From assembly GCA_027627225.1 (NCBI GenBank), contig CM051034.1, positions 50,228,081 through 50,292,080 on the forward strand: a stretch of DNA of 64,000 nucleotides, in the 5' to 3' direction. Made by a program: the position numbers and the translations under genes. The stretch's first letter is position 1. Each line of letters starts with the position of its first letter. Positions 7,679 through 15,968 of this stretch are shown piece by piece. The notes beneath the pieces are model-generated. The model did no database searches, was not told where the DNA came from, and saw only the letters and a list, made by a program, of their open reading frames with translations. The stretch comes from Congeria kusceri (Eukaryota > Mollusca > Bivalvia > Myida > Dreissenidae).

Positions 7679-9685
7679 ATGTATGTGTTTGTGTATATCG
7701 TTTGCCTGCTTCTTTCCTTAGTTTTACAAACAAATGCGTTTGGAGGTATTAACCCATATTTTTATGAAACATCTTGTTTGAAGCCTTTACAGGACAAATC
7801 GATCGTCGTTACAGATGGGTCATTTTATGTGTTGGTAAACGTAACCTATGATTATCTATCAGCATACGACGATGTAAAGCAAAATTTACGTTTTTTCAAT
7901 AAATGGATTAACAACCCAGAGTTGGGTTCAGAGACACATGAGCAAGAAACAAGATGCAAATCCATAGGTCTATCTAGATGTCCAAACAAGAGAAAAGCGT
8001 TCTCGAAACCGGTATACAGTGTAGTTAATGGTGTACGAGTGGGAAAATATGTTGTCCTTTACGAAAAACCAAGTCTATTAGTTAGATTGGAAATTGAGTC
8101 GAAAACATACTCTTTAAGTGAGTTTGTGGAATCGGTGTATACTGAGATTTCCACACACGCCTGGATACCTTTGCTAACGTACAATTTTTCATTGACCTAT
8201 GATGGAAGTGAAATTTGTGCAAATGGTATTCATGGTCATGCCATCATAGGATTCAACACAAAACTGTGTTCTACGTTAGGAACATGGTGCGCTGCAAATG
8301 TATCCAGTAAAAGTCCCGAGAGACTAAATCGTGCGTTAACACGTATCAAAAAAGCGTTGTTGACGGAAAAATTGAATCATTTGGCACTATACAATCATAC
8401 CAAAGACGTTGATCTAAAAATGAACCCTCATAGATACATAGAATTGCGAGACATAATTACACAAATTAGCCAAGAAATGACTGACCTCTCAAAAGTGATA
8501 GGCAGCTTAAACATCGACGATCAGTCCGACGCTGACTACTTTGACGATGATTACTCTGACGATGATTCAAAGAAAACGCAAAGCGATAAAAAGGTTCCAG
8601 TTTTTGATCTTTCTTACCTAGTGAACCCTTGGAAAAAAAACAACACAGATCTGTCAGTTCAAAACGATACTATCGTTGACCAACAATTTAACGCTATTCA
8701 GGAAACTATCAAGAAGCATAAAATGGTAATTGAGCATAACGCGAATGCCGTTGCAGAAGTATCCACTTATGGTTTGCAAAATTGTTACTGCCTAACTTGC
8801 AATCATTCTACTACAATCGGCAAAGTGCAAAACAATCGGTGCTATTTTATCAACTTGGATTCATCATTCAAGATTTCAACTGATACGCATACTACTCCAT
8901 TTAGGGAATACGAACCCTTGATTATCGACGAACGTTCTCATGCTTTACGAGACATACTAAGTCAAACGGTAAAACAAGTGAGTAACGAAGTTATTCTCTC
9001 AAAAAAGGCCTCATCGTATCAACTCATTGTCTACAGCACCAAAGATGGTAAAACTGTTGAGAGCAAATGTATGTCGTTATTTAGAAATAAATACCAGGTG
9101 GAGAACTGCAACGAAACTGCAAATGCTGTACTGATAGCGAGAGAGGGAAATTTCAGTCGCGTACCACAAGTACCATTGCCTGATTTCAGATACTGCGATG
9201 TTGGTGCGGTCAAAGCGAGAGATGGCAAATGTTTTCGGATTGATGCAAATTGTTCGCACTCAAACATTGCGAGAGTTAACGATTTGGATGATAAGGTAGT
9301 TTCATATTTGGTGAGCATTACTCAGAACACTGCACAAAATATGAGTGAGGCTAAATTTCAAATCAAAAATATAGATGATAGTTTTGTTACAAGCGATCAC
9401 TTCATTGTGTACAAAAAAATGGCGAACAGTGGACAAGAATGCACATACGTCGACATGCGAGCAAAGACTATTTCAATCGAAGAATGCAAAAATCGTCCTA
9501 TGCTTTGCGAGGTTATATTTGCCAAAACGACTACAGATATCAAACCGGGACTGAGAAAGCTAACATTTTGGGAAACCGTAGCTGTAAGCGTTGGTGGTTT
9601 TATTTTGCTTGTTGTGGCTGCAGTTGCCTTCATACTCGCCTTGCATAGCATAGCCCGAAAGAACGAAAATGTTATAAACGTTTGA
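7679..9685 (+). CDS. Large type I membrane glycoprotein, 668 aa
   Basis: Starting at the ATG at 7679 gives a clear signal peptide (hydrophobic run then TNAFGG). A ~260-residue ectodomain with Cys pairs and several N-x-S/T sites follows, then an acidic Asp/Ser linker (about residues 280-305), then a second ~260-residue domain beginning STYGLQNCYC, a transmembrane helix near residues 630-655 and a short tail. The second domain is clearly related to the whole ectodomain of the minus-strand gene at 14408-15454 (same YGLQNCYC start, similar Cys spacing and ALL-x-A segment). This points to a viral surface or envelope protein family. The frame open from 7643 is too close to the TATA. The family is not one I can name. 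An entry or receptor-binding role is only a possibility. Confidence 0.8.
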   Translation: MYVFVYIVCLLLSLVLQTNAFGGINPYFYETSCLKPLQDKSIVVTDGSFYVLVNVTYDYLSAYDDVKQNLRFFNKWINNPELGSETHEQETRCKSIGLSRCPNKRKAFSKPVYSVVNGVRVGKYVVLYEKPSLLVRLEIESKTYSLSEFVESVYTEISTHAWIPLLTYNFSLTYDGSEICANGIHGHAIIGFNTKLCSTLGTWCAANVSSKSPERLNRALTRIKKALLTEKLNHLALYNHTKDVDLKMNPHRYIELRDIITQISQEMTDLSKVIGSLNIDDQSDADYFDDDYSDDDSKKTQSDKKVPVFDLSYLVNPWKKNNTDLSVQNDTIVDQQFNAIQETIKKHKMVIEHNANAVAEVSTYGLQNCYCLTCNHSTTIGKVQNNRCYFINLDSSFKISTDTHTTPFREYEPLIIDERSHALRDILSQTVKQVSNEVILSKKASSYQLIVYSTKDGKTVESKCMSLFRNKYQVENCNETANAVLIAREGNFSRVPQVPLPDFRYCDVGAVKARDGKCFRIDANCSHSNIARVNDLDDKVVSYLVSITQNTAQNMSEAKFQIKNIDDSFVTSDHFIVYKKMANSGQECTYVDMRAKTISIEECKNRPMLCEVIFAKTTTDIKPGLRKLTFWETVAVSVGGFILLVVAAVAFILALHSIARKNENVINV

Positions 9686-9729
9686 AACTATATACGTTGA
9701 TGTTTGTTTCTATTTTGTCACATCTCACA

Positions 9730-10074
9730 ATGACTTCTTATCACGATATGTACACTTTGGAAGTGATAGGCAGCAACGCCGACACGATGGAATTTGCGGT
9801 ACAAATACGCAAAGATGTTAGCGTTTCGATAAATGAGCACGAATTGCTCGAAAGTGTCTTCGAAACAATGTTTGACGATGTGGAAGACAGGAACATTTTC
9901 GAGTTTGATTTGACGGTGGAATTTTCTTTCGCGAATGGTTCACAAACTTTACAGCTCAAGCATGTCGATATGTTAACGTGTTCGTGGTTTGACATTTTGT
10001 TTGCAATGGAAGAACAGGGAATTGTTTTCAGCTTGCCAGCTGACCTTCGTGTCTGGTTGTTAAAAATCCTATAA
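9730..10074 (+). CDS. Hypothetical small acidic protein, 114 aa
   Basis: A soluble acidic protein with no recognised domain. The frame is open from 9682, overlapping the glycoprotein stop, but the first ATG there is at 9700, only ~10 bases from the TATA-like ACTATATA at about 9687-9694. The ATG at 9730 is better placed. AATAAA at 10086-10091 follows; no other AATAAA lies between the glycoprotein stop and here, so the two genes may share a 3' end. Confidence 0.55.
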   Translation: MTSYHDMYTLEVIGSNADTMEFAVQIRKDVSVSINEHELLESVFETMFDDVEDRNIFEFDLTVEFSFANGSQTLQLKHVDMLTCSWFDILFAMEEQGIVFSLPADLRVWLLKIL

Positions 10075-10124
10075 ACGTTATTTCAAATAAACTGTTATCA
10101 CACTTATACTTCGTTTTTGTTGTT

Positions 10125-10538
10125 ATGGAAGACAAAGTTAAACCATGCAACAGTGAGCGTTGCACGTTATGTTCTCAAATGAAGGCTGGAAATAGTTTTC
10201 AGTTCAATTGCGGTTTTGTGTATATCGTCGAAGATGGAGAAAACCTATCTTGTAACTCAAAAGACGTTATATACGTTTTGAAGTGCAACACTTGTTGCGG
10301 TGAGTACATTGGAGAGACCGTAAATCTGAGAAAACGCATTCACACACACAACTCTCATGTTCGAACAGAGCAGCATTTGTGTCGAGCTACTGATCACTTG
10401 ATCGAATGTGGGAAACACTTGTGCGACGTTAAAGACCGTTACACTGTATTCGTTTTGGAGACAGAGCGAGACAAGTATGTGCGCAAAGCCAAAGAGGCGT
10501 ACTACATTCGGCTATTCCAGCCAATGATGAACAAGTAA
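10125..10538 (+). CDS. GIY-YIG endonuclease-domain protein, 137 aa
   Basis: The protein consists of one GIY-YIG domain. VIYVLKC (residues 48-54) and EYIGET (60-65) are the paired strands, LRKRIHTH (68-75) supplies the conserved Arg and His, and KEAYYIRLFQPMMNK at the C-terminus has the metal-binding Glu (about 124) and terminal Asn. Upstream and within it, Cys pairs (CNSERCTLC, KCNTCC) resemble the zinc-associated form found in the endonuclease of Penelope-like retroelements and in some free-standing eukaryotic homologues. The expected role is a DNA nicking enzyme, perhaps in recombination or resolution of viral DNA. Presence in a herpes-like gene cluster suggests capture from a retroelement or host. 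Activity is untested. Confidence 0.8.
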   Translation: MEDKVKPCNSERCTLCSQMKAGNSFQFNCGFVYIVEDGENLSCNSKDVIYVLKCNTCCGEYIGETVNLRKRIHTHNSHVRTEQHLCRATDHLIECGKHLCDVKDRYTVFVLETERDKYVRKAKEAYYIRLFQPMMNK

Positions 10539-10617
10539 GACGTGTATTATTTTGTACATGTATATATAGCTACGTTTAACAAACAAAAACTAATCACACT
10601 CACAATCACTTTCTACA

Positions 10618-11223
10618 ATGGCACAGCAAATGATGAACTCAAGCTATGCTAGGAAAATGCAAAACCGATTACGCATAGAGGAGTTTGCGAACACTGTACT
10701 GAAACACGGCGTTAGAAGAAATTTGGTTTCTGAAGTCGAGCCAGATGTCTTCTTGTCGCCTAACGATACTTCAAAGATAGAAGACCTTTCTGAGAAACTG
10801 AAACAGATTGATGCCAAACTAGCGCAGTACAAAAGCCTAAAAGTAAGAACGCAGCATTTGATCAAGGGCATCAAAAAAACAAAAAATTTGCGAGACGATG
10901 TTGTGAAGACTGTGCGCTCTAACGTTGTCAATCGGATTCCAATTGGTATGCTCAACAATATACTCGGTTCTGGCGAAGACGAAGACATGTTCGCTTTGAT
11001 AGAACGAATCAAAACGACCAAGGTTCAGGAGAAGCGCAACTATGCCGATATCGACATCTCCGATGCAGAAATGTCAGATACGCTGAACGATGAAGACCAG
11101 GAAATCATGAACGCTCTGGCTGCCAAGAGAAAGCGCAAAACTGGTGCGAACAAAGCTGTCAAGAAACAGAAAAAAGAAACACCTATGCTCAGTGATTTGG
11201 AAATGAGCGACGAGGACCAATGA
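10618..11223 (+). CDS. Hypothetical nuclear protein with coiled coil and basic tail, 201 aa
   Basis: Residues about 55-100 form a heptad-rich helix (EDLSEKLKQIDAKLAQ region). The C-terminal third alternates acidic stretches with a strong bipartite basic cluster (KRKRK...KKQKK near 173-187), a likely nuclear localisation signal. A TATA (TATATATAG near 10559-10567) precedes the ATG and an AATAAA follows at about 11291. The absence of an AATAAA after the GIY-YIG gene suggests that both transcripts may end here. A scaffold, DNA-binding or transcription role is possible; the family is unknown. Confidence 0.7.
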   Translation: MAQQMMNSSYARKMQNRLRIEEFANTVLKHGVRRNLVSEVEPDVFLSPNDTSKIEDLSEKLKQIDAKLAQYKSLKVRTQHLIKGIKKTKNLRDDVVKTVRSNVVNRIPIGMLNNILGSGEDEDMFALIERIKTTKVQEKRNYADIDISDAEMSDTLNDEDQEIMNALAAKRKRKTGANKAVKKQKKETPMLSDLEMSDEDQ

Positions 11224-11335
11224 CTTCGTTGTTGTAACATTGTTTGATTTTTGTCGATTGATGTATGCTATATTTTGGTATATGTGGAAAATAAATTGTA
11301 CCGTCGAACAGTAAACATTTGTTGTTGCGTTATCA

Positions 11336-11923
11336 ATGGATATCGATGAGGTTTTGATTATTGACGAAGACGAACAGTTAGCACAAAACACCTACTTGTT
11401 TTCACCCATGTTCTCTAGACAACACAACGAATGTTCACTATGCATTTTTCAGTACATAACAGAATACGAAGAGCAAATACGCACATTCGAAAGCAAGCTA
11501 GCAGAGATTAACTCGAAACTCGGGTGTGGAATTCAAACGTGTGTTACAATGGTTCTCAATGAGTTCAAAGACGATGAACGCATGTCGTTGTTCAAGAAAT
11601 TGACACCTAGGGAAATTACTAGTCATTTTGACTCAGTATTCGGTGATCCAATGTGTGGATACAACCGACTGAAAGCTTACAATTTTTTCTCTCTGTTTGA
11701 CGATACTACTGTCAACAATTCCGCGTACATCAAGTTTATTTACGATACATACAAACATTCGAGAAACACTTCACTCTGTCCGTACTCGCTTTTAGGCGTG
11801 TATGTTTTTTTGGTTATGATCAATACTATAGGAGGTGATGCACAGCTGAAGAAGAAACATGACTTTTTGTGGATGTTCAACTGTCTATGCAATCACAAAT
11901 TACGGTTTGGAAAGTTGCGTTGA
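11336..11923 (+). CDS. Hypothetical viral protein, 195 aa
   Basis: An acidic N-terminus (MDIDEVLIIDEDE) is followed by a helical body with scattered Cys and one moderately hydrophobic segment near residues 150-165 that is too short and too polar at its ends for a confident membrane helix. No recognised family. The 3' end overlaps the longest open form of the next gene by 55 bases, but that overlap vanishes if the next gene starts at 11992. Confidence 0.65.
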   Translation: MDIDEVLIIDEDEQLAQNTYLFSPMFSRQHNECSLCIFQYITEYEEQIRTFESKLAEINSKLGCGIQTCVTMVLNEFKDDERMSLFKKLTPREITSHFDSVFGDPMCGYNRLKAYNFFSLFDDTTVNNSAYIKFIYDTYKHSRNTSLCPYSLLGVYVFLVMINTIGGDAQLKKKHDFLWMFNCLCNHKLRFGKLR

Positions 11924-11991
11924 GTGACAAGAAAAGAAAATATCTATTTAAGGTAAATGTTTCTGTAGAAGCGCTAAAATCGCACAAAACC

Positions 11992-12615
11992 ATGTCAACC
12001 ATAAACGTTAAGGATATTAATCGTGTCACTGACACCGAGGCCACGAATCGCTTGTTCACTAAACTTAAGTACGATATTGGCATTCAAATCACTTCGAAGC
12101 TAATTCAGTCGCTTAAACAAAGCAAAGACAGTGTTGTTTTTTATGTGGGAAAAGAACAAAGGTCTTACCCGGCAGCAATCGTGAAAATGTTCACAAACGT
12201 TAAGACAAACCATGTCAAGATTACGAACTACAGTGTTCAAGAATTGATGAACGTGTTTGAAATTCTCATGAACCTGTCCGACTACCAATGTAACGGTCTC
12301 ACGCAAGATTACTCGGATTGGCAGTCGATCTCTAGCCTGGTTAACATGATTGAGCTTGCTGAGTTAATAGGCATGACAGAAGTGGTGTTGTTTCTAAAAC
12401 GTATTCCACAACTGCTTACATTTCACAATAAAAACGCGTACGACAACGAATTGCTCAGAAGAGGAAACGAGTCTAAGGAAAATCTACAACCTATGTCCGT
12501 CAACGAACCTAGCGAAAACGATGAAAAACGTTCAAGGTCTAGAAAGAGAAGCTTTACAAAGGTGTTCAGTCGTAGTCTGAGTCGAAAGCGCAGAGATGAG
12601 AATGTCATGTCATGA
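11992..12615 (+). CDS. Hypothetical protein, possible BTB/SKP1-like fold, RS-rich tail, 207 aa
   Basis: The open frame begins at 11869 but a TATTTAAG sequence near 11944 favours the ATG at 11992. Residues ~35-140 show a pattern reminiscent of BTB/POZ or SKP1 domains (FYVGKEQRSYPAAIVKMF, later LVNMIELAELIGM and a following helix). This is weak evidence, not a firm assignment. The last 35 residues are Arg/Ser-rich (KRSRSRKRSF, SRSLSRKRR), typical of nuclear proteins that are phosphorylated by SR kinases. If the BTB reading is right it could feed substrates to a cullin ligase, in keeping with the RING genes nearby. Confidence 0.6.
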   Translation: MSTINVKDINRVTDTEATNRLFTKLKYDIGIQITSKLIQSLKQSKDSVVFYVGKEQRSYPAAIVKMFTNVKTNHVKITNYSVQELMNVFEILMNLSDYQCNGLTQDYSDWQSISSLVNMIELAELIGMTEVVLFLKRIPQLLTFHNKNAYDNELLRRGNESKENLQPMSVNEPSENDEKRSRSRKRSFTKVFSRSLSRKRRDENVMS

Positions 12616-12816
12616 ATGTTGTATGTTGTATGTTGTCGAATGTATGTTGTTAAAAAAGTAGCTAAACAGTAAACTTGTGTGTTTGTTTTCTTCACGCAGT
12701 AGTACAAAAACCAAGACTTCAATACATGTTCAAAATAGTTTTTATTCGATCAGTACCAAAGATACAAACATTCAAAGATCAACAGTATCACAAGCATATA
12801 TACAATTTTTTTGTAA

Positions 12817-13227
12817 TCAGAAATAGATGCGAATAGTTTCTTGCACCTCTGCTCGACACATAGCACACATCGGTTCTATCGTTCTATCCATCATTCGAGA
12901 AATGCAGTCTTCGCAAAACGTATGACCACATGGAACAATTGCAATAGATTTTTCTGTCCAATAACATATTTCGCAAAGATGTTTTTGCTTTAGCGCTTTT
13001 TGCAATGTGTCAAGTTGAGTCGCGAATGTCTTTTCTCGTTCATTCCACATAGCCAAAGTTATTATCTGTCTCATCTTGGTAGTCTCATCTTGGTAGCAAC
13101 ATTCGTCTCGAAAGGCAACACGAATTTCTTCCATCGCCTCTATGCATTCGTTGCGTATCTTTCTTGTGGACAACCACCAGTGCAGTTGTTTCAGATAGAA
13201 TACCGATAGGAATGTTACGACGATCAT
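12817..13227 (-). CDS. Membrane-anchored RING-finger protein, 136 aa
   Basis: The N-terminal ~20 residues (MIVVTFLSVFYLKQLHWWL) are hydrophobic and could anchor the protein in a membrane. A charged helical segment follows, and the last ~50 residues form a C3HC4 RING: CEIC, CGHTFCEDC and CAMC, all eight zinc ligands present. The arrangement is that of a small E3 ubiquitin ligase; the anchor suggests substrates at ER or other membranes. TTTATT at 12741-12746 is its polyadenylation signal in reverse. The ATG overlaps the stop of a 32-codon upstream frame (13224-13322). Its promoter is probably the AT-rich centre of the palindrome at 13298-13410. Confidence 0.85.
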   Translation of the reverse strand: MIVVTFLSVFYLKQLHWWLSTRKIRNECIEAMEEIRVAFRDECCYQDETTKMRQIITLAMWNEREKTFATQLDTLQKALKQKHLCEICYWTEKSIAIVPCGHTFCEDCISRMMDRTIEPMCAMCRAEVQETIRIYF

Positions 13228-13322
13228 AGTTTCTTCTTTTTGTCAACACTAGGCTGTATGCGATCCCAAATCTTGTCTGGCTTTCTTTCTTCGATTATCA
13301 AACGAGTGAACAAAATGAGCAT
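13224..13322 (-). CDS. Possible 32-aa upstream ORF overlapping the RING start
   Basis: The minus strand reads a small frame starting MLILFTRL, the same eight codons that begin the plus-strand frame at 13386, because both lie in arms of the inverted repeat. Its TGA overlaps the RING ATG (the TGA/ATG bases are shared), which would allow termination-reinitiation. The distance to the central TATA (~20-30 bases) is short, so many transcripts may start inside it. It may be regulatory or a chance product of the palindrome. Confidence 0.3.
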   Translation of the reverse strand: MLILFTRLIIEERKPDKIWDRIQPSVDKKKKL

Positions 13323-13410
13323 ACTGTTTACTAGTGTGGCAATTATATATACGCGTATTTATAAGGAGTCACACTAGTGAACAGTATGCTCATTTTGTTC
13401 ACTCGTTTGA
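13298..13410. promoter_or_regulatory. 113-bp near-palindrome with AT-rich centre: bidirectional promoter or candidate origin
   Basis: Left arm 13298-13338 and right arm 13370-13410 are 41-base inverted repeats with a single mismatch. The 31-base centre contains TATA sequences facing both ways (13342-13351 minus, 13358-13365 plus) and a perfect ATACGCGTAT palindrome at 13349-13358, almost exactly at the symmetry axis. It sits between the divergent RING gene and the gene at 13413. Long palindromes with an AT-rich axis between divergent genes are typical of herpesvirus oriL-type origins. Here the promoter function is well supported and the origin function is inferred. Confidence 0.7.
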
Positions 13411-13412
13411 AT

Positions 13413-13934
13413 ATGCAAGAGGAAAAACTCATTCAAAAACGGCAATGGAAAATCCAGTCACTAGCTGCTGCGAAACAGTTGTGGGAATTAGTATCAAAGC
13501 ATCTGAGCATAACAACCACAGAGAAGCCTAGGGTAAAATTGTTTCGCCTGTCAAAATCTGAAACATTTGAACCATATGCATTGTTTTGTCCAAACTGTGA
13601 ACCTCACCCTGAGTTCGATTATCAGATCAAAATTACATGCTTTGGAATAACACTTCATTTGAGTTTATTTGCAAGACTAGGTGAAGATGACAACGATGAC
13701 GGTTTTATGCTAGTACTGGACACACCAGACGATACAAAACTGTATTTCAACATTTATGATCGGGATGGCGAAATTGACAAAAAGCATTATCTACTCAAAT
13801 CCAACGGTTCTGCAATGTGTAGGGAAATTCTCGATATGATTGGTCTCAAAGACATCATTCACGAAGATGATTTGTTTGCAGAGTTGGCATCAAACATATC
13901 GTTAGATAGCGAATGTGAATGTGATGATGAATAA
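13413..13934 (+). CDS. Hypothetical viral protein, 173 aa
   Basis: No recognised domain. The protein has one CxxC pair (FCPNCEPH) and an acidic C-terminus ending in Asp/Glu/Cys. ATGs at 13386 and 13413 are both in frame. The first lies inside the palindrome arm only ~20 bases from the TATA, so 13413 is preferred. AATAAA at 13930-13935 overlaps the stop codon. It is divergent from the RING gene and convergent with the Bcl-2-like gene. Confidence 0.6.
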   Translation: MQEEKLIQKRQWKIQSLAAAKQLWELVSKHLSITTTEKPRVKLFRLSKSETFEPYALFCPNCEPHPEFDYQIKITCFGITLHLSLFARLGEDDNDDGFMLVLDTPDDTKLYFNIYDRDGEIDKKHYLLKSNGSAMCREILDMIGLKDIIHEDDLFAELASNISLDSECECDDE

Positions 13935-13978
13935 AACAACCAAACATATTGTGTATGTGTGTTATTCTTTATTTTTAC

Positions 13979-14398
13979 TCAACGGCAATGTAACATGCAA
14001 TAATCTACAAATGATGTCCATTCACCAGGTTGTTTTGCGACCCACTCAGTTAGTCTGTATTTTCGAAACACTTCTTGAATCTTGACCAGGTGGTAGAAGC
14101 CTTCAGCGTTGTATTTCGATAGTTCACGCACGACGGCCACAAACATAACAAACGCAGTCACAAACACGTCCCAGCTCAAACCTCTACTCAGCTTTTGTTC
14201 AAGCAATTCGCTAAAATAGTCTACATCGAAACAAGCTTTGCTCAAGTCTTCCTTTGTTAGAACATGCTGCGTTACAGTTCTTTCAAGAAACAAAACCACA
14301 CATTCGACTATGTCACAAAGAGTGTAATTGCTATCGTCGAACTGCTTTTCTACCAAGTAATTGGCTACCATCGCAGCCACAAATTCACTGCTCAACAT
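13979..14398 (-). CDS. Bcl-2-like protein (probable viral apoptosis regulator), 139 aa
   Basis: All-helical, 139 residues. Residues 66-88 (LLEQKLSRGLSWDVFVTAF then MFVAVV) match the helix pair around BH1, with SW-D-VF in place of the usual NWGR-VF. Residues 119-134 (WVAKQPGEWTSFVDYC) match BH2, including the two Trp and the Phe. The N-terminal helix (FVAAMVANYLVEKQF) is of the type seen in helix 1 of the family. There is no obvious C-terminal membrane anchor, so it would be soluble or bound through partners. The short length is typical of viral Bcl-2 proteins, which sequester BH3 death proteins. The BH1 Gly-Arg pair is changed, so the assignment rests on overall pattern. TTTATT at 13968-13973 serves as polyadenylation signal. 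Confidence 0.6.
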   Translation of the reverse strand: MLSSEFVAAMVANYLVEKQFDDSNYTLCDIVECVVLFLERTVTQHVLTKEDLSKACFDVDYFSELLEQKLSRGLSWDVFVTAFVMFVAVVRELSKYNAEGFYHLVKIQEVFRKYRLTEWVAKQPGEWTSFVDYCMLHCR

Positions 14399-14407
14399 TT
14401 TTAACAG

Positions 14408-15454
14408 TTATGCGTTATTTGTTAGAACAGCAGTTGGTACACGTCGAGTTTGAAATCCTTGTAGAAAATACACAATAACTATAACAATAACCAAAGAAAC
14501 AATCACGAATGTAAGTGCAGCAAACACGATCCAAACGCTGTTAATTCTGGATTCATCACCACTCGGTACATTCAGTCGTTTATCAGGTTCTTGAATTTGG
14601 CACAGAGTTTGTTTTGTTGTGCATCTATTATATGAAATAGATTTTGTATTCACGTCGATGTACAAGCACGTTATGTTCTCATCGGATGACACTCGCGAAA
14701 AGACTAAGGCGTAATCGTTTATTTCGAGCGTTTCGTTTAGAATGTCAATTTTGAACATCAAATCTTGAGAGATCACATCGACTGTCGTGTCGTGCGTTCT
14801 GCTAATCAGATAGTCAAAAGCGTTTTGAAAATCTTCTTCTGTTTGCAGTACTGCTGGTGAGCATTGACCATCTGCATTCACCACGAAACAGGATTTCGGC
14901 GATGTGATCGATGCTGCTGCAGTTTTGTCGAATGAACATTTCTTGTACAAACGTGGTTTATAAGGGGATGCTGTCACAAACTCTCCTTTAGTAGCTTTTA
15001 ACAGTGCTATGTTAGTCGTTTCGCATGAAATGCGCAAAAATTTTCGTTTGAACAAATGAACGCATTGAGCAGCCTTATCCTTGCTAAAGAACAGAGCCAT
15101 TTTGATAGAACGTTCAACGTTTGTCAAGACCAGTTCATTGCTGACTTGATTGAAAATTGTTTGTAAATGAGCGTCTCCGTCTCCAAAAATGACCAAATCG
15201 TACTCGTTATAGTCGGTGCTGTTACCAGTTTCACCAACCTTTACTGGCGTTGAATATTTGTTACCAACTTTGAACTGTTGCTCTGTACTGAGAAAGTAGC
15301 AAGATCCACCATATATTTTACCAATGCTTTTTGTCGAATCGCAGTTATTGCAGTAACAGTTTTGTAAACCATAGGAAGAAACGTTTTGAAATGTTGTGTC
15401 AGCCCTGACAACTATGCAAAAACACAAAATGATAAACGACAGCATACTTGGCAT
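14408..15454 (-). CDS. Type I membrane glycoprotein, paralogue of the 7.7-9.7 kb protein, 348 aa
   Basis: A signal peptide (about residues 1-19) is followed by a ~275-residue ectodomain beginning SSYGLQNCYC, then a strongly hydrophobic helix (VWIVFAALTFVIVSLVIV) near residue 305-328 and a short tail. The ectodomain aligns end to end with the C-terminal half of the plus-strand glycoprotein at 7679-9685 and has similar Cys spacing and N-glycosylation sites, so the two arose by duplication. A minus-strand TATAAG (15493-15498) lies at the 3' edge of the next upstream gene, 39 bases from this ATG. A start at residue 4 is also possible. Confidence 0.8.
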   Translation of the reverse strand: MPSMLSFIILCFCIVVRADTTFQNVSSYGLQNCYCNNCDSTKSIGKIYGGSCYFLSTEQQFKVGNKYSTPVKVGETGNSTDYNEYDLVIFGDGDAHLQTIFNQVSNELVLTNVERSIKMALFFSKDKAAQCVHLFKRKFLRISCETTNIALLKATKGEFVTASPYKPRLYKKCSFDKTAAASITSPKSCFVVNADGQCSPAVLQTEEDFQNAFDYLISRTHDTTVDVISQDLMFKIDILNETLEINDYALVFSRVSSDENITCLYIDVNTKSISYNRCTTKQTLCQIQEPDKRLNVPSGDESRINSVWIVFAALTFVIVSLVIVIVIVYFLQGFQTRRVPTAVLTNNA

Positions 15455-15498
15455 AGAAAATCAAGAATGACTAGATCCTTTTGTAAAGGTCTCTTATA

Positions 15499-15912
15499 CT
15501 AATTTTCGTTTCGTCGTTCTTTTATGACTTTTGACACAAATGCTATCAAGCCAATGATGATTGCGAAAAATGCTAGCATACCAAATACCACTTCGATTAT
15601 AACAACGACAGATACTTTATCACCATCTCCATTAACCTCTGTGGTTGTAGAAACATTTGTGGTGATATTACCAAGCGTTGTGTTATTGATTTGACTGTAT
15701 TCCTGCATGTCAATTTCGTTTGCAAATGGCGATGTGACAATATCATCTATTTGTTCCTGCGTTACGTTATCGCTGGTATTATTGTATAACTCATTGGAAC
15801 TGCGTTTTTCTATATGAGTAACATGATTTGATGTAGTTTCGGGCTGACCAGTAGGTAGCACATTACAGCTACATTGAGATACAAACAAGGCAAATAGTAT
15901 GAAATGCAACAT
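15499..15912 (-). CDS. Small type I membrane protein with N-glycosylated stalk, 137 aa
   Basis: A signal peptide (MLHFILFALFVSQCSC) is followed by a Thr/Asn-rich ectodomain with at least five N-x-S/T sites (NNTS, NVTQ, NNTT, NITT, NVST), one transmembrane helix (about residues 100-127) and a short basic tail. There are no Cys in the stalk after the signal peptide. Such short heavily glycosylated proteins are common in herpesvirus envelopes. A minus-strand TATA (15951-15959) lies ~43 bases upstream. No homologue is recognised. Confidence 0.75.
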   Translation of the reverse strand: MLHFILFALFVSQCSCNVLPTGQPETTSNHVTHIEKRSSNELYNNTSDNVTQEQIDDIVTSPFANEIDMQEYSQINNTTLGNITTNVSTTTEVNGDGDKVSVVVIIEVVFGMLAFFAIIIGLIAFVSKVIKERRNEN

Positions 15913-15968
15913 TGTTGGTTTTTATTCATTCAACTAACAGAACACACAGCATATATAACAAAAAACAT

